Source: Labia minor
Taxonomy: Eukaryota > Arthropoda > Insecta > Dermaptera > Spongiphoridae
DNA: 64,000 nt
Reading direction: 5' to 3'
Assembly (NCBI GenBank): GCA_963082975.1
Contig: OY720346.1
Span: forward strand, 70,237,267-70,301,266
The notes below the pieces were generated by a model. It did no database searches. It worked only from the letters and a program-made list of their open reading frames with translations, and was not told the DNA's origin. The position numbers and the translations under genes were made by a program. Every line of letters starts with the position of its first letter. The first letter of the stretch is position 1. This document shows positions 20,455-32,289 of this stretch, one piece after another.

Positions 20455-20734
20455 TGTAATCTTGAAGAATAATAATACCCGAGAAGAATTTAAATCGAGG
20501 TTGCAATTGGGAAACGCCTGTTATTATGCAGTAAAGAGGCTTATCTTGTCAAAATTATTATCAAAGGGGATCAAAATTATAATTTATTTAACATTTATTT
20601 TGCCGGTTGTATTATATGGGTGTGAGGCATGGTCAATGACCACAGGGGACGAGAGTAGATTTAGAGTATTTGAGAATAGGATTCTTCGCAGCATTTATGG
20701 ACTAAAGAAAGATGAGGTCATCTGGGAATAGCGG
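20455..20734 (+). mobile_element. LINE (non-LTR retrotransposon) reverse transcriptase C-terminal fragment
   Basis: The frame encodes the segment after the RT catalytic core. It reads NNNTREEFKSRLQLGNACYY, then ILPVVLYGCEAWSMT, then FRVFENRILRSIYG, the YGCE-W...FE-ILR-I-G signature of many insect LINE ORF2 proteins. It stops after KKDEVIWE. Five other fragments of the same family are in the window. Confidence 0.75.
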
Positions 20735-21595
20735 TTTTGACTGATAGGACTAAAATTCTAGAAACTATCATTTCTACTCCTTATTATTAGTAGAATATTA
20801 AGAAGAATTAATTAATTTCATTTTTTTATAATACAATATTTTTTTATTCCATTCGTGTGCTGCTACTGAAATAACTTCTGTTCTACGCTTTAACTTGTGA
20901 CACATAAACTTTTTATTACTATTATTGAAACATTTACTTATTTTTCACTAATTTTAATTAGTAAATTGATTTTTTTTATTTACTTCTTTTAAATAAATAC
21001 TAATTACAAATAATAATTAATTAATATTATCTTTTTAAAAAATTCAAGGTCTCATAAAAATCATTAAAAAGCCTCGATCAGTTGTAAGTAATTCTTGTGA
21101 ATCTTCTAATGATATAGATTTGAAAAAAAAATTTTATACCTGAAAAATTAGCAGAGAGCATTCCTATAAAAGTTGAGCCTCATTTAAGACTTAATTTTTC
21201 TAAGGGAGTTATATTTGTTGACAAAAGTAGAAATTTTAAATGGACTTAAAGTGCAAAATGACACGGATCTTCACAAAATAGGAAAAACATTGAGTTGACA
21301 TTGTACCAACCCCGCTTATGATAATAACATTATAACTCAGCCACTATTTTTATTAAAACTTAGAGAAATTATAAATCTTTGTAACTTGTTTTATTTTATT
21401 TTTTTTCAAATTTTTAAGGTATGTTATTAATTATTAAATTTTTGGTTATTGAAAAATCAACAGAAAAAATTTATTTACTAAAATAATATCATAAAATTGA
21501 GAATATGAAATATGAAGACATTTAGGGAAGCGGAAAAATGGAAGCCTTCCCACCTATGGTGCATCATGAGTTCATGCTAACAGGTCGTACTGTTA
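20735..21595. other. AT-rich spacer
   Basis: No repeat end, RNA gene or coding frame could be supported. Confidence 0.4.
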
Positions 21596-22047
21596 AATAA
21601 GGAATACTACAAGGAAGTTATGCAACGTTTTTGTGAAGCAATACGACTCAAACGATCGGAATTGTGGAAAACCAAATCATGGATTCTGCATCACGATAAT
21701 GCACGAGCTCGCACATCAATGCTTGTTCGTGATTTTTTGGTCAAAAAATAAGAACGCCTTAATTACCGTATTCACCAGATTTGACTCCCTGCAATATTTT
21801 CCTATTTCCAAAACTGAAGAGACCAATGAAAGGAAAGCGGTTTGCCACAATTGATGAGATAAAATCGGAATCGATGAATGAGCTGATGACCTTACAGAAA
21901 TTTCAGAAGTGCTTCGACGATTGGAAGAAACCCTGGCATAAGTGCTGACGGGGATTACTTTGAAGGGGACAAAATGGATACTGATGAATAAATAAAATAC
22001 TTTTCGAAATAATTCAAAATCCACCTTTTCTTTTAACAAACCTCGTA
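21596..22047 (+). mobile_element. mariner transposase C-terminal half with 3' terminal repeat
   Basis: Frames read HHDNARART (the usual HDNAxxH region around the second catalytic Asp), then PDLTPCNIF, then TIDEIKSESMNELM, then FQKCFDDWKKPWHKC and GDYFEGDKMDTDE. The right end is CCACCTTTTCTTTTAACAAA followed by CCTCGTA, matching the terminal repeat of the copy at 31846 in inverted orientation. Frameshifts and a stop break the frame, and the N-terminal half is missing. It lies in the intron just before the terminal exon at 22116. Confidence 0.8.
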
Positions 22048-22115
22048 TATTTTGATAAAAAAAAAGTAAATTCGTTTTTTGAAATATTAATTTTGTTTGT
22101 GTTTTGTTCTTTCAG

Positions 22116-22253
22116 GTACCACTTTCCATGCAACAGGGGACGACTGGTCTCGGTTGTCCATCGATAGGGCCACCGCCTGACTCCGATCCAAGCACTGAAC
22201 GACGTCAGGCAGCTTGGAAAAAGGCACAACAACGATACAACCAGATCAACTAA
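22116..22253 (+). CDS. 3'-terminal coding exon of an unidentified host gene
   Basis: A strong acceptor (TTTGTGTTTTGTTCTTTCAG, ending 22115) precedes a 45-codon phase-0 open frame ending TAA at 22251-22253. It encodes a polar tail with VPLSMQQGTTGLGC, PPPDSDP, then the basic ERRQAAWKKAQQRYNQIN. The other two phases hit stops early. The exon is much less AT-rich than the introns around it and uses varied codons, which supports real coding. I do not recognise the family; a nuclear or transcription-factor protein would fit the low-complexity, basic composition, but that is inference. Upstream exons were not found in the window, so intron sizes must be large. Downstream 22254-22900 would be the 3' UTR, with AATAAAG at 22897. 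Confidence 0.6.
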   Translation, partial: VPLSMQQGTTGLGCPSIGPPPDSDPSTERRQAAWKKAQQRYNQIN

Positions 22254-22509
22254 CCATGAAACTCATCTCTCCTTGGTAGACACTAATCCACTTATCTTCC
22301 TCTTCCTTTTCGTAAATTTCCGTCATCCTTATTATAACACTTTTAAGATTCGTTTCGATAATTTTTTTTTTTCAATCGTAAAAATAATCTTAAAAAAATA
22401 CGGGCATAATTAATACATTTTAGGATTTAACCCATCGATAAACTTTTTTGTATCTATTTTAACCTTGTGAGAAGTATAAGAGATTCTGAAACTTCAAAAA
22501 GATTTCATC

Positions 22510-22548
<39 letters not shown>

Positions 22549-22978
22549 TTACTCAGGTTTTCATATACTTCAATAATATTTTTTTATTTAATTTGATGAT
22601 TATAAAAACGATGATAATGTTGACACATATTTAAGTTTTTATCTTTAAAATTGATATATAAATATATATATTATCTTCTGTTTGAAAATGTGTGATAAAC
22701 GTGATTATTGTTTTGATCTCATACTTAATCGGACGCATACATTGTATAATCGTTCTTTATAAACAGAATATTTTTGTATCTTATATTTTAGATATTTTGA
22801 AGTGCACATCTCTAGAATATTCCACGCATTATTCAAGTATATGTTGGGCGCGAATTTGATTAAATATTATTATATACTGTAAAGTAAATATGAACTAAAT
22901 AAAGTCCTTCATCTTTGGGAGGGATTTCCTTGAGATTTGGACTGTACAGTTTTTTTTTTACAAATGGATTGTACTTTG
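22254..22978 (+). other. Putative 3' UTR and downstream flank
   Basis: The first about 100 bp after the stop are GC-richer and non-repetitive, consistent with a 3' UTR. An (AT)n run lies at 22512-22541. AATAAA occurs at 22897. Beyond that nothing was recognised. Confidence 0.35.
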
Positions 22979-23165
22979 CTGACCAAACCTTGAGGTAATT
23001 CCGTCTGTGTATGCTCAAATACATATGTACATGTTGAGGTAATTCCGTATGTGTATGCTCAAATACACATGTACACATGTACATATGTATGTATGCTCAA
23101 ATACACATGTACATGTACATGTGTATTTGAGCATACACAGACGGAATTACCTCAAGGTTTGGTCA
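22979..23165. repeat. Long inverted repeat (hairpin)
   Basis: GACCAAACCTTGAGGTAATT at the left is mirrored by AATTACCTCAAGGTTTGGTC at the right. Pairing continues through the GTCTGTGTATGCTCAAATAC block, giving arms of about 55 bp. A partial third copy of the arm lies inside (23034-23068), with ACATGTACAT runs in the loop. Confidence 0.85.
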
Positions 23166-23633
23166 TCTTAAACGGTGGTTTTCATGATTAAATAGCAAAA
23201 ATTGAATTAATAAATAATGATATAGAATGATTGTTAAAATACCTACTATTCTTAAAAATAATATTTTACATTGTATAAAATTAAATATTAAAAATTAATT
23301 GAATTATTTTTTTTAATTTACAGATTATAATGGATGTTTAATGTCCATATAAATTTCCTTCCAATAATTATTGTTTTTATTTTAAGGGTGTTTCATCTAT
23401 TATCTTAATTTTTTTATTCATTTGTTTCTTGTAATTTGTTGTATTAAAAAATCACATATTTATATATTTAATAAAAGAAACCATTGAAAATAAGAGTAAT
23501 TTTATTCCTATGATTTGTCTTTGAATAATATGGATTGCATTTCTTTTGAAATTTATGTTTTTCATGAAGTTATTTATCTTGTTTATAAAATTATAATTTC
23601 TAAAGAATATAAAGATTTTTAAAAATAATTGAT

Positions 23634-23639
<6 letters not shown>

Positions 23640-23668
<29 letters not shown>
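23640..23668. repeat. (AT)n microsatellite
   Basis: An uninterrupted AT dinucleotide run. Confidence 0.9.
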
Positions 23669-23670
<2 letters not shown>

Positions 23671-23769
23671 TTAATATTATCTAAACTCATAAAGATTAAA
23701 TAGTTATAAATAAATTAATTATATTAACATTCACATAACCATAATTATCTTATATACTTATGGTTGAAT

Positions 23770-24115
23770 AAAAGGTACATGGTTCACCGAGCCACCGCTC
23801 AAATAATTTAAAAGAACATAAATAAAAAAAATTGTCATAAATCATACACCCCGTAAACGTTCGTATTAATGCACTGAAAGACAGAAAAGTATGGCCTGTG
23901 GATATAACATAATATATAGTTCGTAATTTTATTTTATTTATATTTATAATATTTTGTATTTAAGGGTAGTGGCGTACATTTCCTATTAAGAAAAAAACTA
24001 ATAAAGATGATTTTTCCCGAGACTGGAACCAATACAGATCGTTTTTTCTTTATAAAAATTATCCATGGTGTGAGTTTTAAAAATATCGTTCGAGTGGTTT
24101 AATATTTCAAAAATA
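23770..24115 (-). mobile_element. HINE-3 repeat, partial
   Basis: Starts GGTACATGGTTCACCGAGCC, the degenerate hairpin end of the family, and shares CAGAAAAGTATGGCCTGTGG and GATGATTTTTCCCGAGACTG with the longer copy at 27475. The internal GACGTC units are missing. Confidence 0.5.
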
Positions 24116-24736
24116 CAAATATATCCCTAAATATATATATATACAATTTTTGCTAGTATAAAAAAATAAAAGGAAGATAAGATAAATAACTAAATTTAAA
24201 ACCTATACAAATGAGGCTTATACACCTCAATGTTTAAATCCAAAGGAGAAAAAAAATAAACATTAACATTTTTTTCTTAAGAATAAATTTGATATCAATA
24301 TGAAAACATAAAGGATTTTTCTCAATATATTCACTTCAATTGATTGCATAAGTTTATGAGTAAAAAAATTAAAACCTTGAAAATATTTTTGGTTAAGCAT
24401 TTGTAAAAGAATATTAACATCCATCAAAACACTAAATCGAAATTCGTTGTATGAAAATATAGGATAATTTAAAATAGCTGCTTCGTATATCTTTATTAAA
24501 AATGCTTTTTTTTCTGCAAAGTATTGATTAAAGGACTTAATGCAATTCTATTTATCAATCATCAATCATCCAGTTTACACAATCCATCATTTTACTTTCT
24601 TTTCAATCTCTCTTATAAAGTAATTCTATTCAAAACTATTCCTCATAAGATTATCTACAATACCATCGTCTAGGTTTCTATTCATTTTTTTATATCTATT
24701 TTATTAAGTTCAATAAATAACACATCTTCTTTTTTA

Positions 24737-25222
24737 TCGACCGACGATAGGAAGGGACGGTATTGTTTTCACACCAAATATCACATGTGGAGATTTTTAC
24801 ATAACTCCACGAATCATGCATTTTGTTAACAGAAAATTTTTTAGCATGATGTCTGTCCGTCTGTCCGTCCCTATAGATGTGTACAGCTTGAACGGTTCAA
24901 CGGATTTTGATAAAATTTGGTATATTTTCTTAATGCATCAGTAGCATGGATTCGTCAACTTTTGGTATATATCTAGAAACCCGAAGTAGTAGTTTACAGA
25001 GTATTAATTTTATATTCATTGTCGGAAATTATTTCACTTCAAATATAGTAGTAATTAAACTAAAAATAAAAACCAAGATATATAATTTAGTCATTTTAAT
25101 TCAAGTTTTAAAAATATGTTTTTTTTTATACTTTATATATGTATATAATGTTGTTTGAAAATTAATTTATTTCACACACACACACAAATCGTCGGTCGGT
25201 CCTGTGCTTGGCCACAGTTCAT
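24737..25222 (+). mobile_element. HINE-2 repeat, diverged copy
   Basis: The 5' end is TCGACCGACGATAGGAAGGG. A CCGTCTGTCCGT tract lies at 24855-24870. The 3' end is CGTCGGTCGGTCCTGTGCTTGGCCACAG, in which the hairpin has lost pairing. A (CA)n run precedes the 3' motif. Confidence 0.55.
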
Positions 25223-26540
25223 TTTTTGATGTTTAATCAAGGTATGGAATTTTTAATAAAATTTTAATTTTTCTTTTTCATTAATATTTTTAAGTCCGTT
25301 TACATATTAAAATCTATATATCATAACTCTTAAATACATATATAATTACTATTTATATTATATTTATAATTCCATAAATATGATCAGAATAATGAATTTA
25401 AAAAATGTTTTTAAGATGATTGTAAAATAATAATTTTTTATCAATAAATTAAAAACTATAAGAAAAATACATATATAAAATTTTTTCAAAAATTGTTTAT
25501 TTTAATTTTATAAAAATTATATATGTGTGTGTGTGTGTGTGTATTTAACAATTTAAAATTAAAACAAAAAATTATAACCCCTGAAGCTTATGCAACCAAT
25601 TTAATTGCTAAACAAATAAGATGCATACATTTTAGGGATTTAGAATTTTAAAAGTTGACATTCCAATTTTTGATTTGATTTATAAACTTGAAGTAAATTA
25701 ATTAAATATAACTTTATACACTATAATAAAATAAATAAATTAAGAACTTAATATATGTTTTTTTTTTAAATTTTTTTATTAAAATACTTATTCTACTTTG
25801 ATAATTTTAATAGTTGTTTTTATTTTATCTGTTGTTTTATGTGTTGTTATAAAAAGGTTATTTATTATTAAAATATTTTATAAATTATTTTACTTGTTAA
25901 TAATAATAATAGAAAATATCTGAATGGATACAGGATGCATAATTCAAAACAACTCAGCACTCTCTAAGTACAACCGGCTTATATAGATACATGATCAATT
26001 AATATACTAATATTTTTTTTATAAAATATATAATTTTAATTATAAAAATATTTAAGTTTAGCTATAAAAAATATTTTATTTTTTGTATTTATAGAATATT
26101 TTTTAATTTTATAAAATAATATTTTTTATTTATTATAATATTTAACTTTTTAAATAATAAATATGAATACATGATTAATTAATATACTAATATTTTTTTT
26201 ATAAAATATATACTTTTAATTATAAAAATATTTAATTTTAGCTATAAAAAATATTTTATTTTTATTTAAATAAATATTTAATCCTGTTTAAAATAATATT
26301 TTTTATATTTATAGAATATTTTTTATTTTTATAAAATAATATTTTTCATATATTATTTATATTTAACTTTTTAAATAATTTTAATTTTTATTTAACCGAC
26401 GCCACAGTTGTTTACAAAATTAATTTATATTATTTTTTCATAATTCATTGAAAATAATAAAATCCATATTAAAAAATTATTATATTTTCTATTGTATATT
26501 AAGATATATAAAAACAAAAATAATTTAAGGTTTGCAAATA
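25223..26540. repeat. AT desert with a duplicated block and a (GT)n tract
   Basis: 25521-25543 is a (TG)n microsatellite. A block of about 180 bp beginning ATTAATATACTAATATTTTT at 25999 is repeated at 26177 with small changes (a local tandem duplication). No genes were recognised. Confidence 0.65.
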
Positions 26541-26640
26541 TCTATCTATCTATCTCTGTGGCTTTGCGGAACTGAAAGTTCTTGGCCGCCACACTTCTCC
26601 AAGTGTCCCTATTCTGAACCACAACCCTCCAATTGGAAAA
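26541..26640 (-). mobile_element. LINE 3' end with GATA tail
   Basis: TATCTATCTATCTCTGTGGC (tail) and AGTTCTTGGCCGCCACACTT match the 3' end of the LINE copies at 29953 and 34990. Only about 100 bp remain. Confidence 0.65.
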
Positions 26641-26739
26641 AAAAATTTCAAATTAAATTCTAAATGTATTATTTACTCTTTATTATATCATTTTTTCTGT
26701 AAAATTATATTTAATTTTACATTGATTTTTAAGACGATT

Positions 26740-27290
26740 GGTTTAATGAATTATATGGCAGGTGTAGGGTGTTAGTGAGAGGAAGGGGAAGGCAACATGC
26801 TAGCATCCGAGCTCGTTTTTGATTTCATGACTTTTTTTTTTTCTTTAAAATAAATTTCCATCGACTTAGCTGCCAGCACTTGGGAGACTTATTACTTACT
26901 CTCCACGCCTACAAAATGTTGCTGACCGGATTGTGACTGGTGCGAGGGCCCCGGGGGCTCAAGTCCTCCTCGTCCCCTTCGCTCATCTGCCTCATCCATC
27001 TCGTAACCGCCTCTGCAGTTCTTCTAGTTTTACTCTTTTTATTTTGACATTCTGTTAATGATACACCTTGACCCGACGAAATATTTCATAAAGAAAAATT
27101 CTCTTCAGCCCCCTTCAAAACATTCTCCTTGTCAAAACAAAAAGGGATTGGGGGGGGGGGTGTGGAGGAAAGAATCAGCCCGTGGATTCTGTTTGTCGCC
27201 ATCGTCACTCTCCTCTCATTCCCGATGATGATGATCTTTAGCCCCATTAGCATTCGTCATTGACGAGACCTTACATCTTTACAATTCAGA
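26740..27290. promoter_or_regulatory. GC-richer unique island, candidate regulatory element
   Basis: In an AT-rich setting this block has balanced composition and no repeat ends. It includes GCTAGCATCCGAGCTCG, CTCCACGCCTACAAAATG, GAGGGCCCCGGGGGCTC and a (GAT)n patch. No open frame spans it. A conserved non-coding element or enhancer is plausible; this is inference from composition only. Confidence 0.35.
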
Positions 27291-27474
27291 AAGAATTTTT
27301 AAATAATAAATCAAATTAAATTTTTATTTTCCAACTGAATTAAAAGCTTGGAAATATATTTTTAATAGATAAAGTAGACATCATATAAACTTATTGATAA
27401 ATATATTTTATAAATAATTTATATTTCTGATTAAATGCATTTATAAGTTGTATATAGGATATATAAATAGTACC

Positions 27475-28300
27475 TGGTTCACCGAGCCGCGGCTCGGTAA
27501 TTTAAAAAAATTATTCTTTATGAACTATGAATATTTAAGATTAAGATTATTATTTAAAATAAATAAACGACAAAAAACACGAAACAATTTCAAATAATTT
27601 AAAAGAACAAAAATTTAAAAAAAATAGTCATAAAACATACAGCCCTAAAAGTCAGAAAAGCATGGCCTATGAATTTAACATAATATATATTTCGTAATTT
27701 GATTTGATTTATATTTATAATATTTTGTATTTAATGATGCGCTGTCTGACGTAGTTGCTGACGTCATTTAAATTCACTATTTTAATTTAAGAAAAAACTA
27801 TTAAACATTCTGAAACAATTTCAAATAATTTGAAAGTATGTATTAATGCACTGGAAAAACAGATATTGATATAATGTAAATATTTTTAATATTATTTTAT
27901 TTATAATATTTTGTATTTAAGGAAGCGCCGTCTGACGTAGTTGTTTACGTCATTTAAATTTACTATTTTAAATTAAGAAAAAAATAATAAAGATGATTTT
28001 TCCCGAGGCAGTAACGAATACAGATCGATATTTCTTTATAAAAATTATCTCTCATGTTGTATTTAAGAAAGCGCTGTTCGGCGTTGCCCGGCGCCATTTT
28101 TGATTATAAAATATTACTATTTAAAATTAAGTAAAAACTAATACACGTTCTGAAACAATTTCAAAAAATTTAAAAGTACATATTAATGCACTGGAAAAAC
28201 AATTATGGACATAATAATATTTTTAATTTTATTTTATTTATCATATTTTGTATTTAAGGAAGCGCTGTCTGACGTAGTTGCTGACATCATTTAAATTGTT
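27475..28300 (-). mobile_element. HINE-3 repeat with repeated GACGTC units
   Basis: Begins with the perfect palindrome ACCGAGCCGCGGCTCGGT (27481-27498). The unit GCTGTCTGACGTAGTTGCTG plus its AT-rich context recurs at 27737, 27925 (variant) and 28262, with CACTGGAAAAACAGATATTG units between. Its internal words (GAAACAATTTCAAATAATTT, GATTTTTCCCGAGG) are shared with HINE-2, so the two families are related. Confidence 0.55.
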
Positions 28301-28494
28301 TTTAAATTAATTAAAATTATTAAATTAATCTATTATTTACTTTTTATTATATAGGTAATAATATTTTCTTAATGAATTATATTAATCTTAAAATTAATTA
28401 TGTATATTATATGATTTGAACGTTTTTATTATTTCCAAGAAAAGTATGTGATACTCTTGCACTAATTTTCATTTCTTCTAAAATTTATTTAGAA

Positions 28495-28960
28495 TGACTA
28501 AGTCATTGATTTCTAATCTCTGTTTGTTCCATCCCCTCCACCCGTCCACATACTGCATACTTTCTTCCTTATGTGTGCGAACGAATTAAAGATAAAAGAT
28601 CTGCTATAATTTAGAATGTTAATTTGTCAATACAAACGAATGCTTGTTATACGTTTTTTTTGTCTCCCCCCCCCCCCACCCTGCCTCCCTCTTACTCATT
28701 CTCCCTCTTTTTCTCTTTAATTCTTTCCTCCTTAGCTTCCCGGACTGTCTGGTCTGCGCGGTTATGCTAATGTTTTCCAACTTATTAGTCGTGTTAATTG
28801 ATCAACTCGACGGGGCATGTTCAGAAAGAGAGTGGGGGGTTGTGAGGGAGAGGGGGTTGTGGGGGGAAGGGGCAAGGGGTGAGGGGGCGATTTATATATA
28901 CAGTCTGCCTTACAAATGCCCGATTCTCGGGCATTTTTACTTTATTAATCAGCTTTTAAC
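28495..28960. promoter_or_regulatory. Unique island with G/C runs and a strong hairpin
   Basis: Contains a run of C (28664-28676), TGTCTGGTCTGCGCGGTTATGC, and a G-rich strand with several GGGG tracts (28832-28887) that could fold into a G-quadruplex. A perfect 10-bp stem (AAATGCCCGA/TCGGGCATTT, 28914-28936, loop TTC) follows. No convincing coding frame was seen. Function is unknown. Confidence 0.35.
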
Positions 28961-29397
28961 TTACAATTCGTGAAATTTCTTTTTTCCGCAATCAAAAAAA
29001 TCAAAAAAAAAAAAGACTTGTCCTAATAAACAAATTAAAAGAATTAATATTATTATTTATTTATTTTATTTATATCTATTTACTTTTTTTTTATAATTTA
29101 TCTCTTAAAAATATTCATTGTATCTTTTATGGTATTTAATAAGAAAAATAAAATTTGCTAATAAATTAATTTGATATACATTGGATTTTAAATGTTATAT
29201 GATTAATAACGAAAAAATGAAACAAAAATAAATATATATTATGAATTTAATAAAAGGTTAATTCATGCATGCTACTGTGTGCTTGTTAAATTTGTCATGG
29301 ATTTTAAAAGTAAATTAAATTAATGTCCTTACTTTTCTCGGTTAGAAATTAAATGTGGAGAACCTACAAATGATGTAATATATATATATACTATTTT

Positions 29398-29856
29398 TTA
29401 CTATCTCACCAGAGAAATTTTTGATGTCGAGATTTTGATGTTTTTATATGTTTTGATGGTTCCTGAATCATTTTCACTAAGGTTGAGAAAAATGTCTGTA
29501 TGTGTGATGTGTATAGACAAGATTACGCAAAAACGCTGAGCTAGCATAATGAAATTTGGTATACGGGCATTATTCAAAATTCCTAGTTTTCTATCAACTT
29601 TTGAGAAATGTAGCTCAACCGGAAGTGGGACATTACCTACAACGTTTTGATTTTTTTCCTCTAAAGTAACCGTAAAAATAAAGATATATGTTTGAAAGTT
29701 TTTTATATGATTAAAAATTGTATAAAACTGCTATATATAGAATTTCAGCTTGATTGAATCGCTGAAAGTACCGAAATTAAATTTAAATTAAATATAATAT
29801 ATCTGTTAATTAATCCAATTCAAATTGCGACATAGTCTAGTGGAGACACTCCAGCT
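29398..29856 (+). mobile_element. HINE-1 repeat, shortened
   Basis: The 5' end is ACTATCTCACCAGAG. It shares ACGCAAAAACGCTGAGCTAG and GAATTTCAGCTTGATTGAAT with the family. The 3' end is GCGACATAGTCTAGTGGAGA. The GCACGTGACG block is deleted. Confidence 0.6.
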
Positions 29857-29952
29857 TATATTATTTTAAATTGTATTATTAATTTGAATGATTTATAGGT
29901 TTATTTCTTAATTAAAGCCAGTTGACTAATCAAATAAACAATAGAAAGAATT

Positions 29953-30625
29953 AAATCTATCTATCTATCTCTGTGGCTCATCGGAACTCGAAAGTTCTTG
30001 GCCGCAGCAATCACACCCCTCCAAGTACTCCTATTCTGAGCCACAACCCTCCAGTCCCTATCCTCTATCATCTCTCTCATGTCCCTTCCCACATTATTCA
30101 CCCACCGTGTTCAAGTGGACGTTTCCCACTCGGTCTCCTACCAATATATTTTTCGCAATTCTATCTTCTCCCATTCTGTCCACGTGTCCGGCCCACTCGA
30201 TTAAAGATTTTATAATTCTAACTATATCTGGAGATGCATAGAGGTCATGCAATTCCTCGTTATGCAATCTCCGCCATTCCCCGGTGACCTCATCTTTCTT
30301 TGGCCCATAAATGCTTCGTAGAATCTTATTCTCAAATACTCTAAATCTACTCTCATCCTTTAAGGCCATAGACCACGTCTCACACCCATATAATACAGCC
30401 GGTAAAATAATTGTTTTGTATATTTTAATTTTTATCCCCTTTGATAATAATTTGGACGCGATAAGCCCCTTTATTGCATGATAACAGGCGCTTCCCGATT
30501 GTAACCTCGCTTTAAACTCTTCTCGAATATTATTATTTTTCGTTATTACAGAACTTAAGTATTTAAATTTTTCTACATTTTCAAATTCTATATCTTGTAT
30601 GTTATGACTTTGTGTGTTAATAATA
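29953..30625 (-). mobile_element. LINE ORF2 3' part, longest copy
   Basis: On the minus strand, VEKFKYLSSVITKNNN leads to REEFKARLQSGSACYHAI, ILPAVLYGCETWSMALKDES and RVFENKILRSIYGPKKDEV, then GEWRRLHNEELHDLYAS. After about 30094 the frame breaks within the GRPRTRWVD region. It ends with the GATA tail at 29953. No catalytic YADD motif is in this fragment; it lies 3' of it. Confidence 0.78.
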
Positions 30626-31244
30626 GAAAGAATTAAAAGCAGAATTAAATGTTGTAATTAATCAAATATTCTTGAAATCAAAATTACAAATAATATACTT
30701 AAATTACCACTCTTTCAGAAGTTCTAATTTTCATAGTAAGTATTATAAGAACATTATCTCTTTCTCCAAATGTTGCAAATATGGAAATATAAATTTCAAT
30801 TATTAAAAACATAATTTAAAAAAAAAAACTCCAGGAAGTTGTGTATTATATTTGTATTTATGACGATGAAATGAAAGATAAATTCCCTAGAACAGGAGAG
30901 ATCACAAATTATGATCCTCTTTTACGATAAAACCGAGGAAATATTTTCATGCCAAAGAAAAAAAAATTGTTATTTTATTATATATTTCACAAGAATTTAT
31001 ATAAATTATATTATTGTGATAATCACATATATAAATTTAATTATATAAAATATATATTTAAAATTTGTAAGCGATGAGGTCATACACATTAAAATGGTTG
31101 AAAAGACTTTTCTTTAATAAATGTAATAGCATTTATACATAGTAAATATATTTTCAAGACTTTCGCGTAGTTCTTTATTATTTTATATTTATTCAACCTT
31201 TGAATATTCCTATTATATCCTAAGTTGAAAAAGTTGTCTTACAA
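30626..31244. other. AT-rich spacer
   Basis: Nothing was recognised beyond A and T runs. Confidence 0.4.
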
Positions 31245-31846
31245 CAAGGTAAATTTGAAATATTTCGAAAAGTATTTATTTATTCTTCAATATCCATTTT
31301 GTGCCCTTCAAAGTAATTCCCCTCACATATCCGCTTTTTCGAATCGTTGAAGCACTTCAGAAATGCGCTTTTCGGTATTGCCATCAGCTCGTTCTTCGAT
31401 ATTTTAACAATTGCTGTTCTTCATTGGTCTCTTCAGTTTTGGGAATTGAAAAAAGTCGCAGAGAGCCAAATCTGGTGAATATGGTGGTAGAGTCATGATA
31501 ACGGTGTTGTTTTTGGCCATAATGTGTGAGCTGATGCATTATCGTGATGTAGAATCCATGATTTGGTTTTCCACAATTCCGATCCTTTGAGCCGTATTGC
31601 TTCCGGCAAACGATACATAACTTCCTTGTAGTATTCCTTATTTTTTTAAAGTAAAAAACCGAAGAACACACAAAACGTGACTAACTTTTTCAGTTATCAA
31701 AAACATACTACTAATACAAAATGGCTGATAATGTCAACATATGAGAAACATATGTGTATCAACAAAACAAAAAATTTCAATAATCGAATGTACACAGCTC
31801 GAGAAAATTCAAAATTCACCTTTTCTTTTGAACAGGCCTCGTACAA
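31245..31846 (-). mobile_element. mariner element, internally deleted
   Basis: The 5' terminal repeat on the minus strand starts near 31846 (GTACGAGGCCTGTTCAAAAG). A leader of about 200 bp joins directly to the C-terminal half of the transposase, with ELWKTKSWILHHDNASAH, SPDLALCDFF and FPKLKRPMK across frames. The N-terminal helix-turn-helix part is missing. The 3' terminal repeat is degraded near 31250. It belongs to the same lineage as 21596-22047. Confidence 0.78.
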
Positions 31847-32289
31847 ACCATTTAATATATAATAAATATTAAATACATTAATAAAATTTTTAACAAATTG
31901 AAATTTAAACAATTATAATAATAATAATAATTAAAATGATAGGGTTTTATCAGCATCAATGCACATAAATAAAAAATAAAAATAATAATTTAGAAAATAA
32001 ATTTGAATTGTTTAATCTTATTTTGAAAACAGAAATATATTTTATTAATTAAATTGAAATATAAATAAACTATTACCGAATAGGACTGAAATTTGTAAAC
32101 AGGCTTCCACTTGTGACGTTAATAAATATATAAACTAAAAGATAAAAATAAATCCAATAAATATAATTATTAAATACTAGTAGGGTACACTAATTTTATT
32201 GAAATGACTATTTTTAAGTGAATTTTTGAAAATTCATTTTATGTCTCGTGTAGGTAGTTATGTATGTATAGGTAGGTAGGTATATCTAG
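31847..32289. other. AT-rich spacer with GTAG repeats at its end
   Basis: ATA/ATT runs lie at 31910-31935 and a TAGG/TATG-rich patch at 32250-32285. Nothing else was recognised. Confidence 0.4.

Noticed and set aside
28914-28940. Bacterial-type intrinsic terminator
   Set aside because: The hairpin plus T run fits the shape, but everything around is eukaryotic and there is no bacterial gene. Reported only as a hairpin.
28644-28973. 109-codon plus-strand frame
   Set aside because: Starts in a poly-C tract and consists of hydrophobic and Gly-rich low complexity from C- and G-runs. No support.
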